Source: Marinomonas sp. MED121 (GTDB lineage Bacteria; Pseudomonadota; Gammaproteobacteria; Pseudomonadales; Marinomonadaceae). Taken from it: a stretch of DNA of 64,000 bases. The stretch lies in assembly GCF_000153025.1 (NCBI RefSeq), contig NZ_CH672433.1, positions 1 through 64,000 of the forward strand, given 5' to 3'. The notes beneath the pieces are model-generated. The model made no database searches and had not been told where the DNA came from. It saw only the letters and a list, made by a program, of their open reading frames with translations. How positions within the stretch are numbered: position 1 is the stretch's first letter; the number at the start of each line of letters is the position of its first letter. The position numbers and the translations under genes were made by a program. This document shows, piece after piece, positions 1 to 8,904 of the stretch.

Positions 1-173
1 TAACGCTAGGCTTGACCTTCAAAATCTGAACACATGAAAAAATTAAATAACATTGTTTCATTAGTTATGGGTTAAACCTTGAAAATCTGACTCTTTAGCG
101 TCTTAATCAGTATATCTAGCGGAGTATTTTTCATTCAAACGCTATATTTTTATCAATAGGATTAAAAATTTTC

Positions 174-1088
174 ATGAATAGACGATTTGGAAGATTGCCA
201 CCTTTAAGCGCTTTAGAAGGATTTGAAGCAGCAGCACGACTTAAAAGTTTTTCGCTTGCCGCCGAAGAATTAAACCTAAGCCAATCTGCCGTTTCCCATC
301 AGATCAAGCTGTTAGAGTCCTTTTTCGGTATGGACTTATTCAATCGCGTTGGCCGCTCTATTGAGTTAACCGTTGCTGGCATTGATTTTCTAGATACCAC
401 GACCCAGGTACTTAATGAACTGGCAAGAGGCAAGCGCAGGATGGATTTTTACTTTCGCCCAGGCTCTGTCGTTTGGGGAGCAAATACGGGGTTTTCTAGT
501 AAATGGCTGCTTCCTCGCTATAGCAATCTTCTTAATGCTCACCCAGAAATAGAGCCTTGGTTATATTCTGACGATGACTTTTTTGACCTTGAGACCCAAG
601 AAGTAGATCTTGCTATTTGGTATGGGGATGGCAGCTGGGAAGGCGTGAAAAGCTATAAACTTTTCCATGACTACCTAACGCCTCTTTATGCCGAAGACCG
701 CTTTCAAGAAGAAATGAAAATCAAACACTTCGATGATCTAAGTAAACATAGATTACTGCATGACGAACGCTCTGAGGACTGGATGAGCTGGTTTAATCAA
801 ATAGAGCACCCCAGCTTGATAAGCTCACATGGTTGTAACTTTAGTGATTCTGGTTTGATGTTAGAAAGTGCAACAAGAGGCCAAGGCGTCACCTTAGGAA
901 GCTTAGTTTTGGCTGATGAACTTATCCAAGAATCTAAATTAGTCCAGCCTTTTGATACCATTATAACCACCCAAGAAGCCTATTATTTGGTCGAACCAGC
1001 CCATACCAGAATAAGACCCGCGGTTGCTAAAGCAAAGGATTGGTTATTGGCAGAAGCAAAGAGTTTCAGCGCTAAATTTGAATCTTAG
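174..1088 (+). CDS. LysR-family transcriptional regulator, GcvA-like
   Basis: This 304-residue protein has the usual LysR size and layout. An N-terminal winged helix-turn-helix lies at about residues 8-67 (LSALEGFEAAARL, then SQSAVSHQIKLLE) and is followed by a substrate-binding effector domain. The opening PPLSALEGFEAAAR is typical of the GcvA/AmpR branch. LysR proteins bind DNA as dimers or tetramers and respond to a small co-inducer; neither ligand nor target can be read here. No divergent partner gene lies in the 173 bases upstream. The neighbour on the other strand is a solute-binding protein that converges on it, so a link is only possible. A weak TAGGA-type ribosome site precedes the ATG. 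Confidence 0.88.
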   Translation: MNRRFGRLPPLSALEGFEAAARLKSFSLAAEELNLSQSAVSHQIKLLESFFGMDLFNRVGRSIELTVAGIDFLDTTTQVLNELARGKRRMDFYFRPGSVVWGANTGFSSKWLLPRYSNLLNAHPEIEPWLYSDDDFFDLETQEVDLAIWYGDGSWEGVKSYKLFHDYLTPLYAEDRFQEEMKIKHFDDLSKHRLLHDERSEDWMSWFNQIEHPSLISSHGCNFSDSGLMLESATRGQGVTLGSLVLADELIQESKLVQPFDTIITTQEAYYLVEPAHTRIRPAVAKAKDWLLAEAKSFSAKFES

Positions 1089-1134
1089 ATTTAAACCTTT
1101 GAGAAGCCTATCTATCCTCTATCGCTAACAAGTA

Positions 1135-1875
1135 TTAATCAGGAAAGTACTGGGCTTCTATTGCACGATATGTTCCATTTAGTTTAATGGCTTCTAAACT
1201 ATTTTTTAGCGTTTGAACAAGGACAGGGTCACTTTGAGGGTGCATGGCAACATAGAGTTTTTCCGATAACCCTTCGATTCTAAAGACACGTTCAATCAAG
1301 TTTAAGTCAAACCCAGAAGCTTTCACCTGAAAAGGAAGAGAGGCTTCATCATAAGCAATTAGATCCATACGACCATAAATCAGCATGCGAACAACAAATT
1401 GATCAGCATTTGCCACCACTAACTTTTCAAAACCTCTATTTTCTAGATAGGTTTTAATCGCATCCTCTTGAGAAACACCAATACGATAAACACGGGCATC
1501 GTCTAAGGAATTGATGTTCAAATCCGTATTTTCTTTGAGCTTATAAAAAGACGTGCGATAGGGTGCAATATCCCCTATCCATTCAAACATGGTCTCTCTT
1601 TCGGGAATACGAGCAATGGAGTAAATCAAAGCGTTCGGTTTAACTTGTGCTGTTCGATATGCCCTTGGCCAAGGGTAAAAGTCAATATCAGCTTGAATGT
1701 TGGCATGGTCTAACATGGCTTTAACGACTTCAGTCGACATACCATGCGCTTTACCCTCTACTTGAAAATTATAAGGTGGGAAATTTTCTGTCACTATTTT
1801 TAATTCAAGATGAGGATCTGCCCTACCCACAAGCGCTATTGACATAAAAATTATTGATAACAAGTGTCGATACAT
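1135..1875 (-). CDS. Periplasmic solute-binding protein, family 3 type (transporter substrate-binding domain)
   Basis: The 246-residue protein has a signal peptide of about 19 residues (cleavage likely after VGRA) and a type-II periplasmic binding fold. The stretch LKIVTENFPPYNF at the mature start and GMSTEVVKAML are typical of amino-acid-like binding proteins. The series PRAYRTAQ, ERETMFEWIGDI and FEKLVVANADQ matches the standalone subgroup common in marine gammaproteobacteria. No ABC permease or ATPase gene is adjacent, so it may be an orphan binding protein or sensor. The ligand is unknown. It converges on the LysR gene with a 46-bp gap. Confidence 0.85.
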   Translation of the reverse strand: MYRHLLSIIFMSIALVGRADPHLELKIVTENFPPYNFQVEGKAHGMSTEVVKAMLDHANIQADIDFYPWPRAYRTAQVKPNALIYSIARIPERETMFEWIGDIAPYRTSFYKLKENTDLNINSLDDARVYRIGVSQEDAIKTYLENRGFEKLVVANADQFVVRMLIYGRMDLIAYDEASLPFQVKASGFDLNLIERVFRIEGLSEKLYVAMHPQSDPVLVQTLKNSLEAIKLNGTYRAIEAQYFPD

Positions 1876-1951
1876 AAAATGTAAACCCTATCTAATGGCT
1901 TTCAATAATCTCCTAGATATTTAGCCTAGTTGTGTATACCTAATAGTGCTA

Positions 1952-2223
1952 TCTAGGGAACCTGCGATTAAGTTACTTCTTTTCAGTCTGCTCTTTTTAG
2001 ACATTGGAAAAAGAGAGTCAATCTAGATGCCACCTTGTCCTTGAATAATAGAAAATCAATGTAAGTAACTTTCAAAAAAGGACAACGCAGAATGACATAC
2101 TTTCAACTATTTTCAGCTAGCAAGTCCCTTGCAATGTTTTACTTAGCGTCCATTAGTATTTGATTTTACAGCTTTTAAAAGGAGAACCTACTAGCAGTAA
2201 CACTTTTATACACAAGTGATGTC
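1952..2223. repeat. Degenerate, truncated copy of the terminal-inverted-repeat element
   Basis: The left end (CTAGGGAACCTGCGATTAAG, 1953-1972) is identical to the left end of the intact copy that starts at 2224. The interior is recognisably related, for example AATGTAAGTAACTTTC here against AATGTAGGTACCTTTC there, and GGACAACGCAG against TGACAACACAG. Near its right side it has TTATACACA (2206-2214), which fits the DnaA-box consensus TTATNCACA and sits where the intact copy has TTATCCACA. The terminal right repeat is missing because the next copy begins there. Confidence 0.6.
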
Positions 2224-2496
2224 GCTAGGGAACCTGCGATTAAGTCACCTCTTCTCAGTCTTTACAGAAAAAGTATCACACAAGGCGTTACTTTGAAGTA
2301 ATGTAGGTACCTTTCGAGAAGTGACAACACAGGGTGTTACTTTTTCTGAAAGACCCGAAGGGCGTGGTCTAAAAGCCCTACCTTTACGTTGAGGACCTTA
2401 TCAATAGAATCACTATTAAGTTGCGCTCCTCGCCATAAATCTAGTTGCTTTTATCCACACGCTGAGGTGGGAGGACTTATTCGCAGGTTCCCTAGC
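2224..2496. repeat. Intact 273-bp element with 21-bp terminal inverted repeats and a DnaA-box motif
   Basis: The left end (2224-2244) and the reverse complement of the right end (2476-2496) agree at 20 of 21 positions; both read GCTAGGGAACCTGCGA and then A or T followed by TAAG. No coding frame of note lies inside, so this is a MITE-like non-autonomous element or a repeat cassette. A perfect TTATCCACA lies at 2451-2459. The right 85 bp are shared with a shorter copy at 34791-34885. No clear target-site duplication was seen. Confidence 0.75.
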
Positions 2497-2789
2497 TAAA
2501 AATAACAAGCTTTATTCATCAATAGGGTTCAAGCTTCCATTTAGGTAAAAGCCTTTTGAAGCAGCTTATGGGATATCTAAGACAAGGTATTTTATAATTT
2601 TATCTTAATTTATATATCGGCTTTAAAGAGGGAATGTATTCAATATGAAAGGATTGCTTTTTATGCCTTCAAGCTTAGTAAAGGCAGTATGTCTAAAATA
2701 TGAGTCGCACAAAAACGACTCATTTAGATTATAGGTGATGTATATTAGCTGTATTCACCTTAGGTTTAAAAAGCTTGATTGCATGACAC
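2497..2789. other. Gene-free stretch after the repeat element
   Basis: Together with the repeats this completes the 914-bp gap between the solute-binding protein gene and the next membrane protein gene. Nothing coding, no RNA gene and no clear terminator was recognised here. It is AT-rich. Confidence 0.5.
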
Positions 2790-3182
2790 TTATCTTCTAG
2801 AAGCTTGATCTATTTCTAACTCCAAACTTGCCAGTATGCTTTCTAGTTTCTGGCTCTCCTCTAGCTTGAAAAGCTCTGCACGCTTATCGTGTAGCCATAG
2901 TGAAATACTAGACTGGATAAAACCAATGAAGGAGATAATAACGAGCAAGAAGGTCATTAACCCAGAGAGAACGGCCATATTAAAATCCATGAATTGCTTT
3001 GAACTATATTGGAAGCGACTCAATAGACTGTCCATTTTCTGCACAAAAAAAGAACCCTGCATCATATTATGATGAAGGAGTTGACTAAGCATATCTGGCA
3101 CGATAAACACACAGCTTGAGACTATAAATAACCAACCAAATACCTTTCTTTTTTTTCTTAAACTAGATCGCGTTTCTTGCAT
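2790..3182 (-). CDS. Hypothetical two-helix membrane protein with C-terminal coiled coil
   Basis: The 130-residue protein starts with a basic stretch (RSSLRKKRK), followed by a hydrophobic helix near residues 15-33 and another near 68-92. It ends in a charged, probably coiled-coil tail rich in Glu and Leu (ELFKLEESQKLESILASLELE). The family is not recognised. Spacing of the helices suggests a short periplasmic loop with both ends in the cytoplasm. A purine-rich site (TAAGAG) precedes the ATG. It stands alone between two long gaps. Reading frame, composition and membrane pattern support a real gene, but function is unknown. Confidence 0.6.
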   Translation of the reverse strand: MQETRSSLRKKRKVFGWLFIVSSCVFIVPDMLSQLLHHNMMQGSFFVQKMDSLLSRFQYSSKQFMDFNMAVLSGLMTFLLVIISFIGFIQSSISLWLHDKRAELFKLEESQKLESILASLELEIDQASRR

Positions 3183-3881
3183 AATATGCTCTTACCACCT
3201 CAAAAATATAATGCATCCGAGCATTGCGTTAATATTACAAAACCATACATAACCTTACGAAGTCGGGGATCATACCTAAAGTCATCTTGATTTTGTACAT
3301 AAAATGTACATTTTTTTTGTAACCAAGAAGAAAAAGAATCAAGGATTAAAAGATAAGTAAAAAAGCAGGTTTTGGATGGCTTGCCATAACTCCATGTTCT
3401 ATATGAATTCATTCCTAAAGCTCGCTTTAAAACGCGCCAATCACAGCCCTAATCAAACGAATAATTTTTACTAACATTTCTCATAAAATTTTCTCAAGCT
3501 ATCCGCTCATATTAGATAAACCGATAAAATAAGGTCACCTCAAAACGAAATCAAAGGGGCTTTCGATGGAGCTTTTCGAAGGAGCTTTTGAAGGAGTGCT
3601 CAAAAACTAAAACTAGGACTAAAGACGAGATATAGAGGGCGACACCTTAAGTGGCTATCTATTCCTTGGCTATCATTACCAAAAAAAGAAGTTGCCAAAA
3701 AAGAAGTTGCCATAAAAGAAGGATTCTTTATAAGCTCAAAGCAGGTGAATGGACAAAAACTTGCGATCGCCTAGCGATAGCAGATGAAGAGTGGGAACCA
3801 GCGCCAGCAAGCTTAGGGTTACATGCGTTCTGGTTAATTACCACCAACTGAGGTTGCAATCCCAATAAGGTGCAGGCCAGT
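3183..3881. other. Intergenic stretch without a supported gene
   Basis: Short open frames on both strands (3200-3412, 3651-3851, 3728-3919) lack a ribosome site, family resemblance or sensible composition. Small direct repeats are visible: GGAGCTTTTCGAA followed by GGAGCTTTTGAA near 3570, and AAGAAGTTGCCA twice near 3687. Nothing else was recognised. Confidence 0.5.
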
Positions 3882-5492
3882 CTACTGAGGCTCCAAGAAT
3901 TTAAACTCTTCCAACACACTCTCTACTAAGTCAGGGTGCTCTTTCATAAATTTAATAAACTCTTTTTCAACATTTCGTGTTGCTACAATTTTGCCTTGAA
4001 CAGCGTGAATATATCGTTCCTGCTCTGGGTTTATTGCTTCTATTTTTTCTTTTACCATTAAGACTAAATACTTACCTGCATAACTAATTAAATGCTGGGT
4101 AAGCGCACTATAGTCATCTGACAATGACACATCAAAACCCCCCTTAGAAAGCAGCTCGATATGTAATTCAGGAAAGATGTTTTCCACCTCAGACATACTC
4201 ACTAATAATTGCGCTATCATCTCTTCACTTTCTAAAATATCAACGTGGCTCCGATTAAAACCAAATTGCTTATTAGACTGCTTCTGTACTTCTGTATGTA
4301 ATTGGCTTGAAAGAGGCACAACACCATCACTATTTTCACCTAATTTCAGCATGCTTTTGTTATTATAAGCATAATAAAGTTGATGGTTTACAGACTCAGG
4401 TAAAGGCTTCCTATAAAGCCCTTTAATAAACTGACTACTCGGATTTAGATCGATCCAAGAAGGTAATACGATCAAACCATGTCGTTCACCTGAAGCTGCA
4501 GAAGGGTGGCCACCAAATGGGCTTGCGATACTAACAAATAAGTCCACTTTATTTTCTTTCGCACTTCCTTCGTAATGGTTGAATGCTTCACGAACAATAA
4601 GCCCTCCCATACTATGAGCCACTACAATCATTGGCATATGACCGATTGGCATAACATCCCCAGACAGATAGACATCATAAAAAAGCTCGGCTAGTTGGTC
4701 TAAATCCCCTCCTGATGGGTAATAAAAAAATAAAGCCTGATAACGGTCTTTATCCATAGACTCAATAACTTGTTTAAATGACCTGATATTCCCACCAATA
4801 CCATGGACAAAAATAACAGGGATTTTATGAGCAACATTTTCTTCCAAGGCATAAAACATAGTAGGTGCAAGTTCGAGAAATGATGCCGGATCGTACATTC
4901 CCATGGTTGCAATTTCATCATTGAAAATAGGGTCATCCAAACGGCGAATAGTCCCTGCGGGATAAAACACAGACTCTTCTGTCTCCATTATTCTTGGCAT
5001 AACAATCGTTTCAGCCCAAGCAATATCAAAACTATCTGTTATTTCTATATTTATATCTTTTACTATTTTTTCAGGGAAATGGTTAGTATCTAGAGTAAGC
5101 GTTTTCATGCCTACAATTTCAGCGGGGGTAAATAGCTCGTTCTGATCCAAGTCGGCATAAATCAATAATGTATAATCACCTTCTGGTAAATTTAAACCAT
5201 AATGTGTGCCAACCCCTTTAAAGAACATAGTATCAACACGTTCATTAGCCTTAAATTTACTAGAATAAGCCACGATAGCCATCGACATACCAGAAAAGTG
5301 ATTTGAATCGACAATAGGCTTTCCCCAGATAAAGAAGGTTTCTTGATCAATCAGATGCTTCAAATTGACTTGACTCGGATTGGCATTTTGAATTTTGGTG
5401 TATTCAGCCTGAATAGAAGAATATTTTAGGTAGGAGCAAGCAGTCAGCATAGAAGCTAACAAAACGATAACAAGGTTACTTATCTTAAACAA
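3882..5492 (-). CDS. Lipoprotein alpha/beta hydrolase (esterase/lipase-like)
   Basis: The 536-residue protein begins with a lipoprotein signal peptide; the lipobox LTAC places the lipidated cysteine at residue 19. The middle of the protein is an alpha/beta hydrolase: HGIGG near residue 230 forms the oxyanion region, and AHSMGG near residue 294 carries the nucleophile serine in the G/A-H-S-x-G-G elbow. FGGHPSAA follows, as in PGAP1-like and triacylglycerol lipases. An N-terminal domain of about 200 residues (DLDQNELFTPAEIVG) precedes the hydrolase. Location is probably the outer membrane or its periplasmic face. The substrate is unknown. It is flanked by gaps of several hundred bases and is likely monocistronic. 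Confidence 0.85.
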   Translation of the reverse strand: MFKISNLVIVLLASMLTACSYLKYSSIQAEYTKIQNANPSQVNLKHLIDQETFFIWGKPIVDSNHFSGMSMAIVAYSSKFKANERVDTMFFKGVGTHYGLNLPEGDYTLLIYADLDQNELFTPAEIVGMKTLTLDTNHFPEKIVKDINIEITDSFDIAWAETIVMPRIMETEESVFYPAGTIRRLDDPIFNDEIATMGMYDPASFLELAPTMFYALEENVAHKIPVIFVHGIGGNIRSFKQVIESMDKDRYQALFFYYPSGGDLDQLAELFYDVYLSGDVMPIGHMPMIVVAHSMGGLIVREAFNHYEGSAKENKVDLFVSIASPFGGHPSAASGERHGLIVLPSWIDLNPSSQFIKGLYRKPLPESVNHQLYYAYNNKSMLKLGENSDGVVPLSSQLHTEVQKQSNKQFGFNRSHVDILESEEMIAQLLVSMSEVENIFPELHIELLSKGGFDVSLSDDYSALTQHLISYAGKYLVLMVKEKIEAINPEQERYIHAVQGKIVATRNVEKEFIKFMKEHPDLVESVLEEFKFLEPQ

Positions 5493-5967
5493 ATCACTAT
5501 CCTGTAAATGTTAGAAATGGCCGCGTATTAACATGTTAAAAATCGAATATTGTCGCAAAGAAACTACTCTTCTCGAAAGGCATAAAGCATTTTAAGTGCC
5601 ATAAAAATAAACATATCTAAAAGAGTTCTGTTTCTATTGCGAAAATAGGGTTCTCCATAGCCAAACTCGAAATAAGAGTAATTTTATTACCAGCACCTTT
5701 CACTTCTTCGTTAGTTGATTATCTATTTCATTTTATCTTGGCATACTTTTTTATCGTCTTATTTTCAATAATAACTCGAGCAACCTTTTCTTTCCAAACC
5801 AAGTATTCTGCATCAAATCAACACTCTACTAATAGAGTTAAAACTTATTTTAAATCTAACCTTAAAGCGATATAAAACACACTAAGCATTATAAGAATCG
5901 ACCTTAACTATATATCCAGTAAGGTCGACATTATAGGGTATGCTTTCTGAAAATTTGGCGGCTCTAT
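5493..5967. other. Intergenic stretch, nothing recognised
   Basis: This AT-rich gap of 475 bp separates two secreted-enzyme genes on the minus strand. No coding frame, RNA gene, clear hairpin terminator or repeat was recognised. Confidence 0.5.
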
Positions 5968-7008
5968 TTATCCTTTAAACGCCAAAGCGAAGCTTTTCAA
6001 AAACTCAATATTTGAGTGGAATTGTGTTTTTATATGGTTTTCTAATTCAGGAATAAGGTACTTTTCTTGATCATATTTAGTATGCCAAATTTGCCCCCAC
6101 CCCTTCTCTTTCTTATTTTTGCATGCCGTTTGTTTTTCATCATTAAAACATGTCCAGAAATTTGGATTGCTTGTTTGAGAGTAGCCATCAAAGCCTGACT
6201 TACCTTTTATCATAAAGTTAGTCGCCTCGATGTGAGCAATAGGCACACCTTCACATGCAAATGGAGCATGATCAGACCAACCACCCGTTTCACCTTCAGG
6301 ATAACCTTGCGTAGCTGGATGTAAATGATAGGAACTAATATCGGTTAATTTCTTTGATTCAGATAACAAGGAATCACGTAGCCAAGGGCTATATTCATAG
6401 TTTGAGCTTTTTGCATCATTACATTTATAGGGTGAAGAATGAGCACTATGGATATACAAATAATCCCCGCCTACAACGGTATCTAAATTAATCATTCCTA
6501 CAAGGTTATCTTTATCAAAGCTTGAAGAAGTAACATACTTCTTTGATCCTTGAAGACCCACCTCTTCAGCACCAAAAGATACTAAGCGTATCGTATAAAA
6601 ATGCTCCTGCTCTTTAATCTCTTTTGCTAAAGCGAGTAAAGCAATAGTGCCTGATGCGTTATCTATTAGTCCAGCGGACCCTTTTCGATGCCCTGTTGAG
6701 TCATAATGAGCACCTATAATAAGTGTTTTAGGTGACTTTCCTTTAAGAACAACTTCAATATTTCTCGATTGTCTCTTTTTATCTTTATAAAAGTATTTGA
6801 AGTTATATTGATTGACTTCAAAGCCAAGATCTTCATATTGATTAATTAGCCACTCGCCAGCATTATATTCACTACGGCTACCTGCCAATCTATCACTGAA
6901 GTTCGAAGAAAAAGCTAAAAGTGATTCCCATGATTGAGTTTCAGCACTAGCTTGAAGACTAGATAATGATAGGGTTATAAAGACAAAACTATTTTTAATT
7001 ATTTTCAT
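5968..7008 (-). CDS. Secreted M28-family zinc metallopeptidase (aminopeptidase-like)
   Basis: The 346-residue protein has a signal peptide of about 22 residues (cleavage near QASA) and one M28 peptidase domain. The expected metal and catalytic residues are present in order: His101 in GAHYDS, Asp116 in LIDNASG, the Glu148-Glu149 pair in GAEEVG (general base and ligand), Asp176 in NLDTV, and a late His in AHIEATN. The family removes N-terminal amino acids, or hydrolyses related substrates, with two zinc ions. Two cysteine pairs (CNDA and the later CFNDEKQTAC) fit a periplasmic or secreted location. It stands alone between gaps. Specificity cannot be told. Confidence 0.92.
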   Translation of the reverse strand: MKIIKNSFVFITLSLSSLQASAETQSWESLLAFSSNFSDRLAGSRSEYNAGEWLINQYEDLGFEVNQYNFKYFYKDKKRQSRNIEVVLKGKSPKTLIIGAHYDSTGHRKGSAGLIDNASGTIALLALAKEIKEQEHFYTIRLVSFGAEEVGLQGSKKYVTSSSFDKDNLVGMINLDTVVGGDYLYIHSAHSSPYKCNDAKSSNYEYSPWLRDSLLSESKKLTDISSYHLHPATQGYPEGETGGWSDHAPFACEGVPIAHIEATNFMIKGKSGFDGYSQTSNPNFWTCFNDEKQTACKNKKEKGWGQIWHTKYDQEKYLIPELENHIKTQFHSNIEFLKSFALAFKG

Positions 7009-7861
7009 TTAAGTATCTTTTTTAAGTTGAATTTCACACACGACTTTAAAAAGGGTCAACATAATGCCTTCTCCTTGGCCGCACTAGGATATCTATCCAA
7101 AAGAACACTATCCTAATTATGTATATAAACTCATGATTTTATGACACTTTATCTAGTTTTTAAATCCTTATAACATACCATTTCAAATCGAACTCGCCTG
7201 CATCAACACCTTCTTTTCAAACTAGACAAGCCTTGCTTATTCCCACTGAAGGTGACAGTGACGGTCGCCTTTCTCTTTTAGGAAAGCCCCGTTAAAATTG
7301 CAGAAAAGCTCCCGTCTAATATCAGCTGGACCACAAGGACTCGCGCCTTGCTTACCTTGTGTTCTTAAGAATTCGTCTTAACTGCTTTGATGGCCTGCTA
7401 TTGAGTTGAATAAGCTTGCCGCAGCTTTTTAAAAGACAAGACGCACTGCCAGTGCTAATTCTATACTCCTCAGTTGTTTCGCTGTCGACACAGTTAGCTT
7501 TGATACCATTTTAAGAAGAACGACTCGATTGCTTAGCAGCAACATTACCTCAGGCCCTCAAGCATATAGCCATATTGACCCTTTATGTGCCTGTATAAAT
7601 GATCAATATATTTTACAAAGCTGTAACGATTCTGGCTGTACTGACTCAGATATCTTTTCAATAAGAGACTCTTTGATTAATAGTATTGGCTATGTAAAAG
7701 ATAAATCACAACACATTGCGCCTTGCAAAATTAACATTATTGAGAAAATAAAAAGTTTCAATGCAGTTTAATCAATGAAAATAACTTTCAAGAAATAAAA
7801 ATAATGTCTTAGTAATTTGGTTAAAAGTTACAAACTTTTTATTTTTACTATCACAATTTAT
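7009..7861. other. Long gap, possibly decayed sequence
   Basis: The 853 bp between the peptidase gene and the small secreted proteins hold no convincing gene. One plus-strand frame (7529-7771, 80 codons from a TTG) has no ribosome site or recognisable family. The part at about 7240-7500 looks somewhat less AT-rich than its surroundings and has a partly self-complementary stretch near 7328-7365, which could be a gene remnant. Nothing firm was identified. Confidence 0.4.
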
Positions 7862-8179
7862 CTACAGAATATAAGCTTGATCGATTATAGAGAAATTTCC
7901 ACTACAGCCACCATAGTATATCCTTATATGGCTTCCTGACATTTTTGCAGATAAGATTAAGCTAAAAATTTGATCATAGTTGGGGTTATCCCCTAACAAT
8001 AAAGCGCCATCACTTCTAGCACACCCAGTAAACACACCATCCACTAATGAAATAAATGTGCTTACACCACTCACAGCTCCAGGGTTAATCACACCAACTT
8101 TGTTACCTGTATTAAGTGTCCACTGATTTGCAAAAACAGAAGAAGACAAACACATTAAAATTACAATTAAATATTTCAT
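7862..8179 (-). CDS. Small secreted two-cysteine protein, paralogue 1
   Basis: I place the start at the ATG at 8179, which follows AAGGA at a 5-6 base distance; this gives 105 residues opening with a clean signal peptide (MKYLIVILMCLSSSVFA). The mature part of about 88 residues has two cysteines about 40 residues apart. Before the second one runs a pattern shared with the next two genes: an aliphatic LxxA helix, then a short beta strand (FSLILSAKMSGSHIRIYYGGC). The two cysteines probably form one disulfide in the periplasm or outside the cell. I know such small proteins only as uncharacterised proteins of marine gammaproteobacteria; no function is claimed. Confidence 0.7.
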   Translation of the reverse strand: MKYLIVILMCLSSSVFANQWTLNTGNKVGVINPGAVSGVSTFISLVDGVFTGCARSDGALLLGDNPNYDQIFSLILSAKMSGSHIRIYYGGCSGNFSIIDQAYIL

Positions 8180-8224
8180 AACATCCTTAATTAATATCAT
8201 GTACTTAAATTTAATCCATATTAC

Positions 8225-8541
8225 TTATTTATAAACCCTTAAACTCTTTGTAGTACAGTCTATTGAGTGCAGCCTTACTTTTTTGCCTGCCGTCATAGCT
8301 GTTAATGCTGCAGAATATAAATATTGTGGTGTTGATGAACCAATTTCATGAGGGTGATAACCAAGATAAACAATATTATGATTGCAGGTACCAACACCAG
8401 AGGCATCTTCAACGTTTGATAGATATAAATTAACTCGGCCTTCTTCAGTTACATCCATAAACTCAATGTATGCATCATAATCTGCAAAAGCACTACTTAT
8501 AGAGCTGATCATTAACACAAAAATGAAAAAAAGCGTTTCAA
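8225..8541 (-). CDS. Small secreted two-cysteine protein, paralogue 2 (apparent frameshift in signal peptide)
   Basis: The mature part (from DYDAYIEF) resembles the flanking genes: first cysteine in GTCNHN, then AALTAMTAGKKVRLHSIDC. The frame has no ATG or GTG giving a full signal peptide; the GTG at 8518 leaves only about a dozen residues before the cleavage site. Upstream, AAGGAG (8548-8553) sits 6 bases before a TTG at 8541. From that TTG the sequence reads Met-Lys-Arg-Phe-Phe and then goes out of frame at a run of seven T (plus strand A7, 8526-8532). One more T would give a textbook signal peptide joined to the mature protein. The only in-frame start near the ribosome site is an ATT at 8542. 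It is either a slipped homopolymer, a sequencing error, or a rare ATT start. Confidence 0.6.
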
Positions 8542-8571
8542 TATTTTCTCCTTATTAAATATTTTTATATA

Positions 8572-8904
8572 TTACTCAAAACCAACACCAATAACCGCGG
8601 GATAGTTAATATCACTGCATTTATTGCTGTAAACATAAAATTTAAGTTTTTTATTCAAGGCATGAGCACTTAATAAAACAGATAATGCCATGTTCTTATT
8701 ATCTCCACTCGTCCCATCTTCTAATACAAATTCATATCTAAAGTTAGATGAGCAAGAATTTGGGTTTTCAGGAACACCACCATCAATTTCAAAAAAAAGT
8801 CTATCTGTTACCTCAATTTGAGTAGGGCTACCCACGACAATAACAGTGCCTGCAAATGCATTAATCGATAATATTGATAATGCAAAGAATATGATGCTTT
8901 TCAA
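8572..8904 (-). CDS. Small secreted two-cysteine protein, paralogue 3
   Basis: The 110-residue protein starts at a TTG preceded by AAGGAAG at a 7-base distance and has a good signal peptide (MKSIIFFALSILSINAFA). The mature part shows the same arrangement as its two downstream neighbours: a first cysteine (NSCSSNF), about 44 residues, and a second cysteine after ALSVLLSAHALNKKLKFYVY. It is the promoter-proximal gene of the three, so they may be co-transcribed (gaps of about 30 and 45 bp). Overall identity between the three is low, so they are old duplicates. Function is unknown. Confidence 0.7.
   Translation of the reverse strand: MKSIIFFALSILSINAFAGTVIVVGSPTQIEVTDRLFFEIDGGVPENPNSCSSNFRYEFVLEDGTSGDNKNMALSVLLSAHALNKKLKFYVYSNKCSDINYPAVIGVGFE

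Noticed and set aside
3200-3412. A 70-codon minus-strand open frame
   Set aside because: No ribosome site, no signal or family pattern, and odd composition (many Phe, Tyr and Cys without order).
3651-3851. A 66-codon plus-strand open frame with Lys-Arg-Ser-Cys repeats
   Set aside because: The repeated peptide only reflects a short DNA direct repeat; there is no ribosome site, and it overlaps another weak frame on the other strand.
7529-7771. An 80-codon plus-strand frame starting at TTG, with several cysteines
   Set aside because: No ribosome site and no recognisable family; too weak to call, though part of an unexplained gap.
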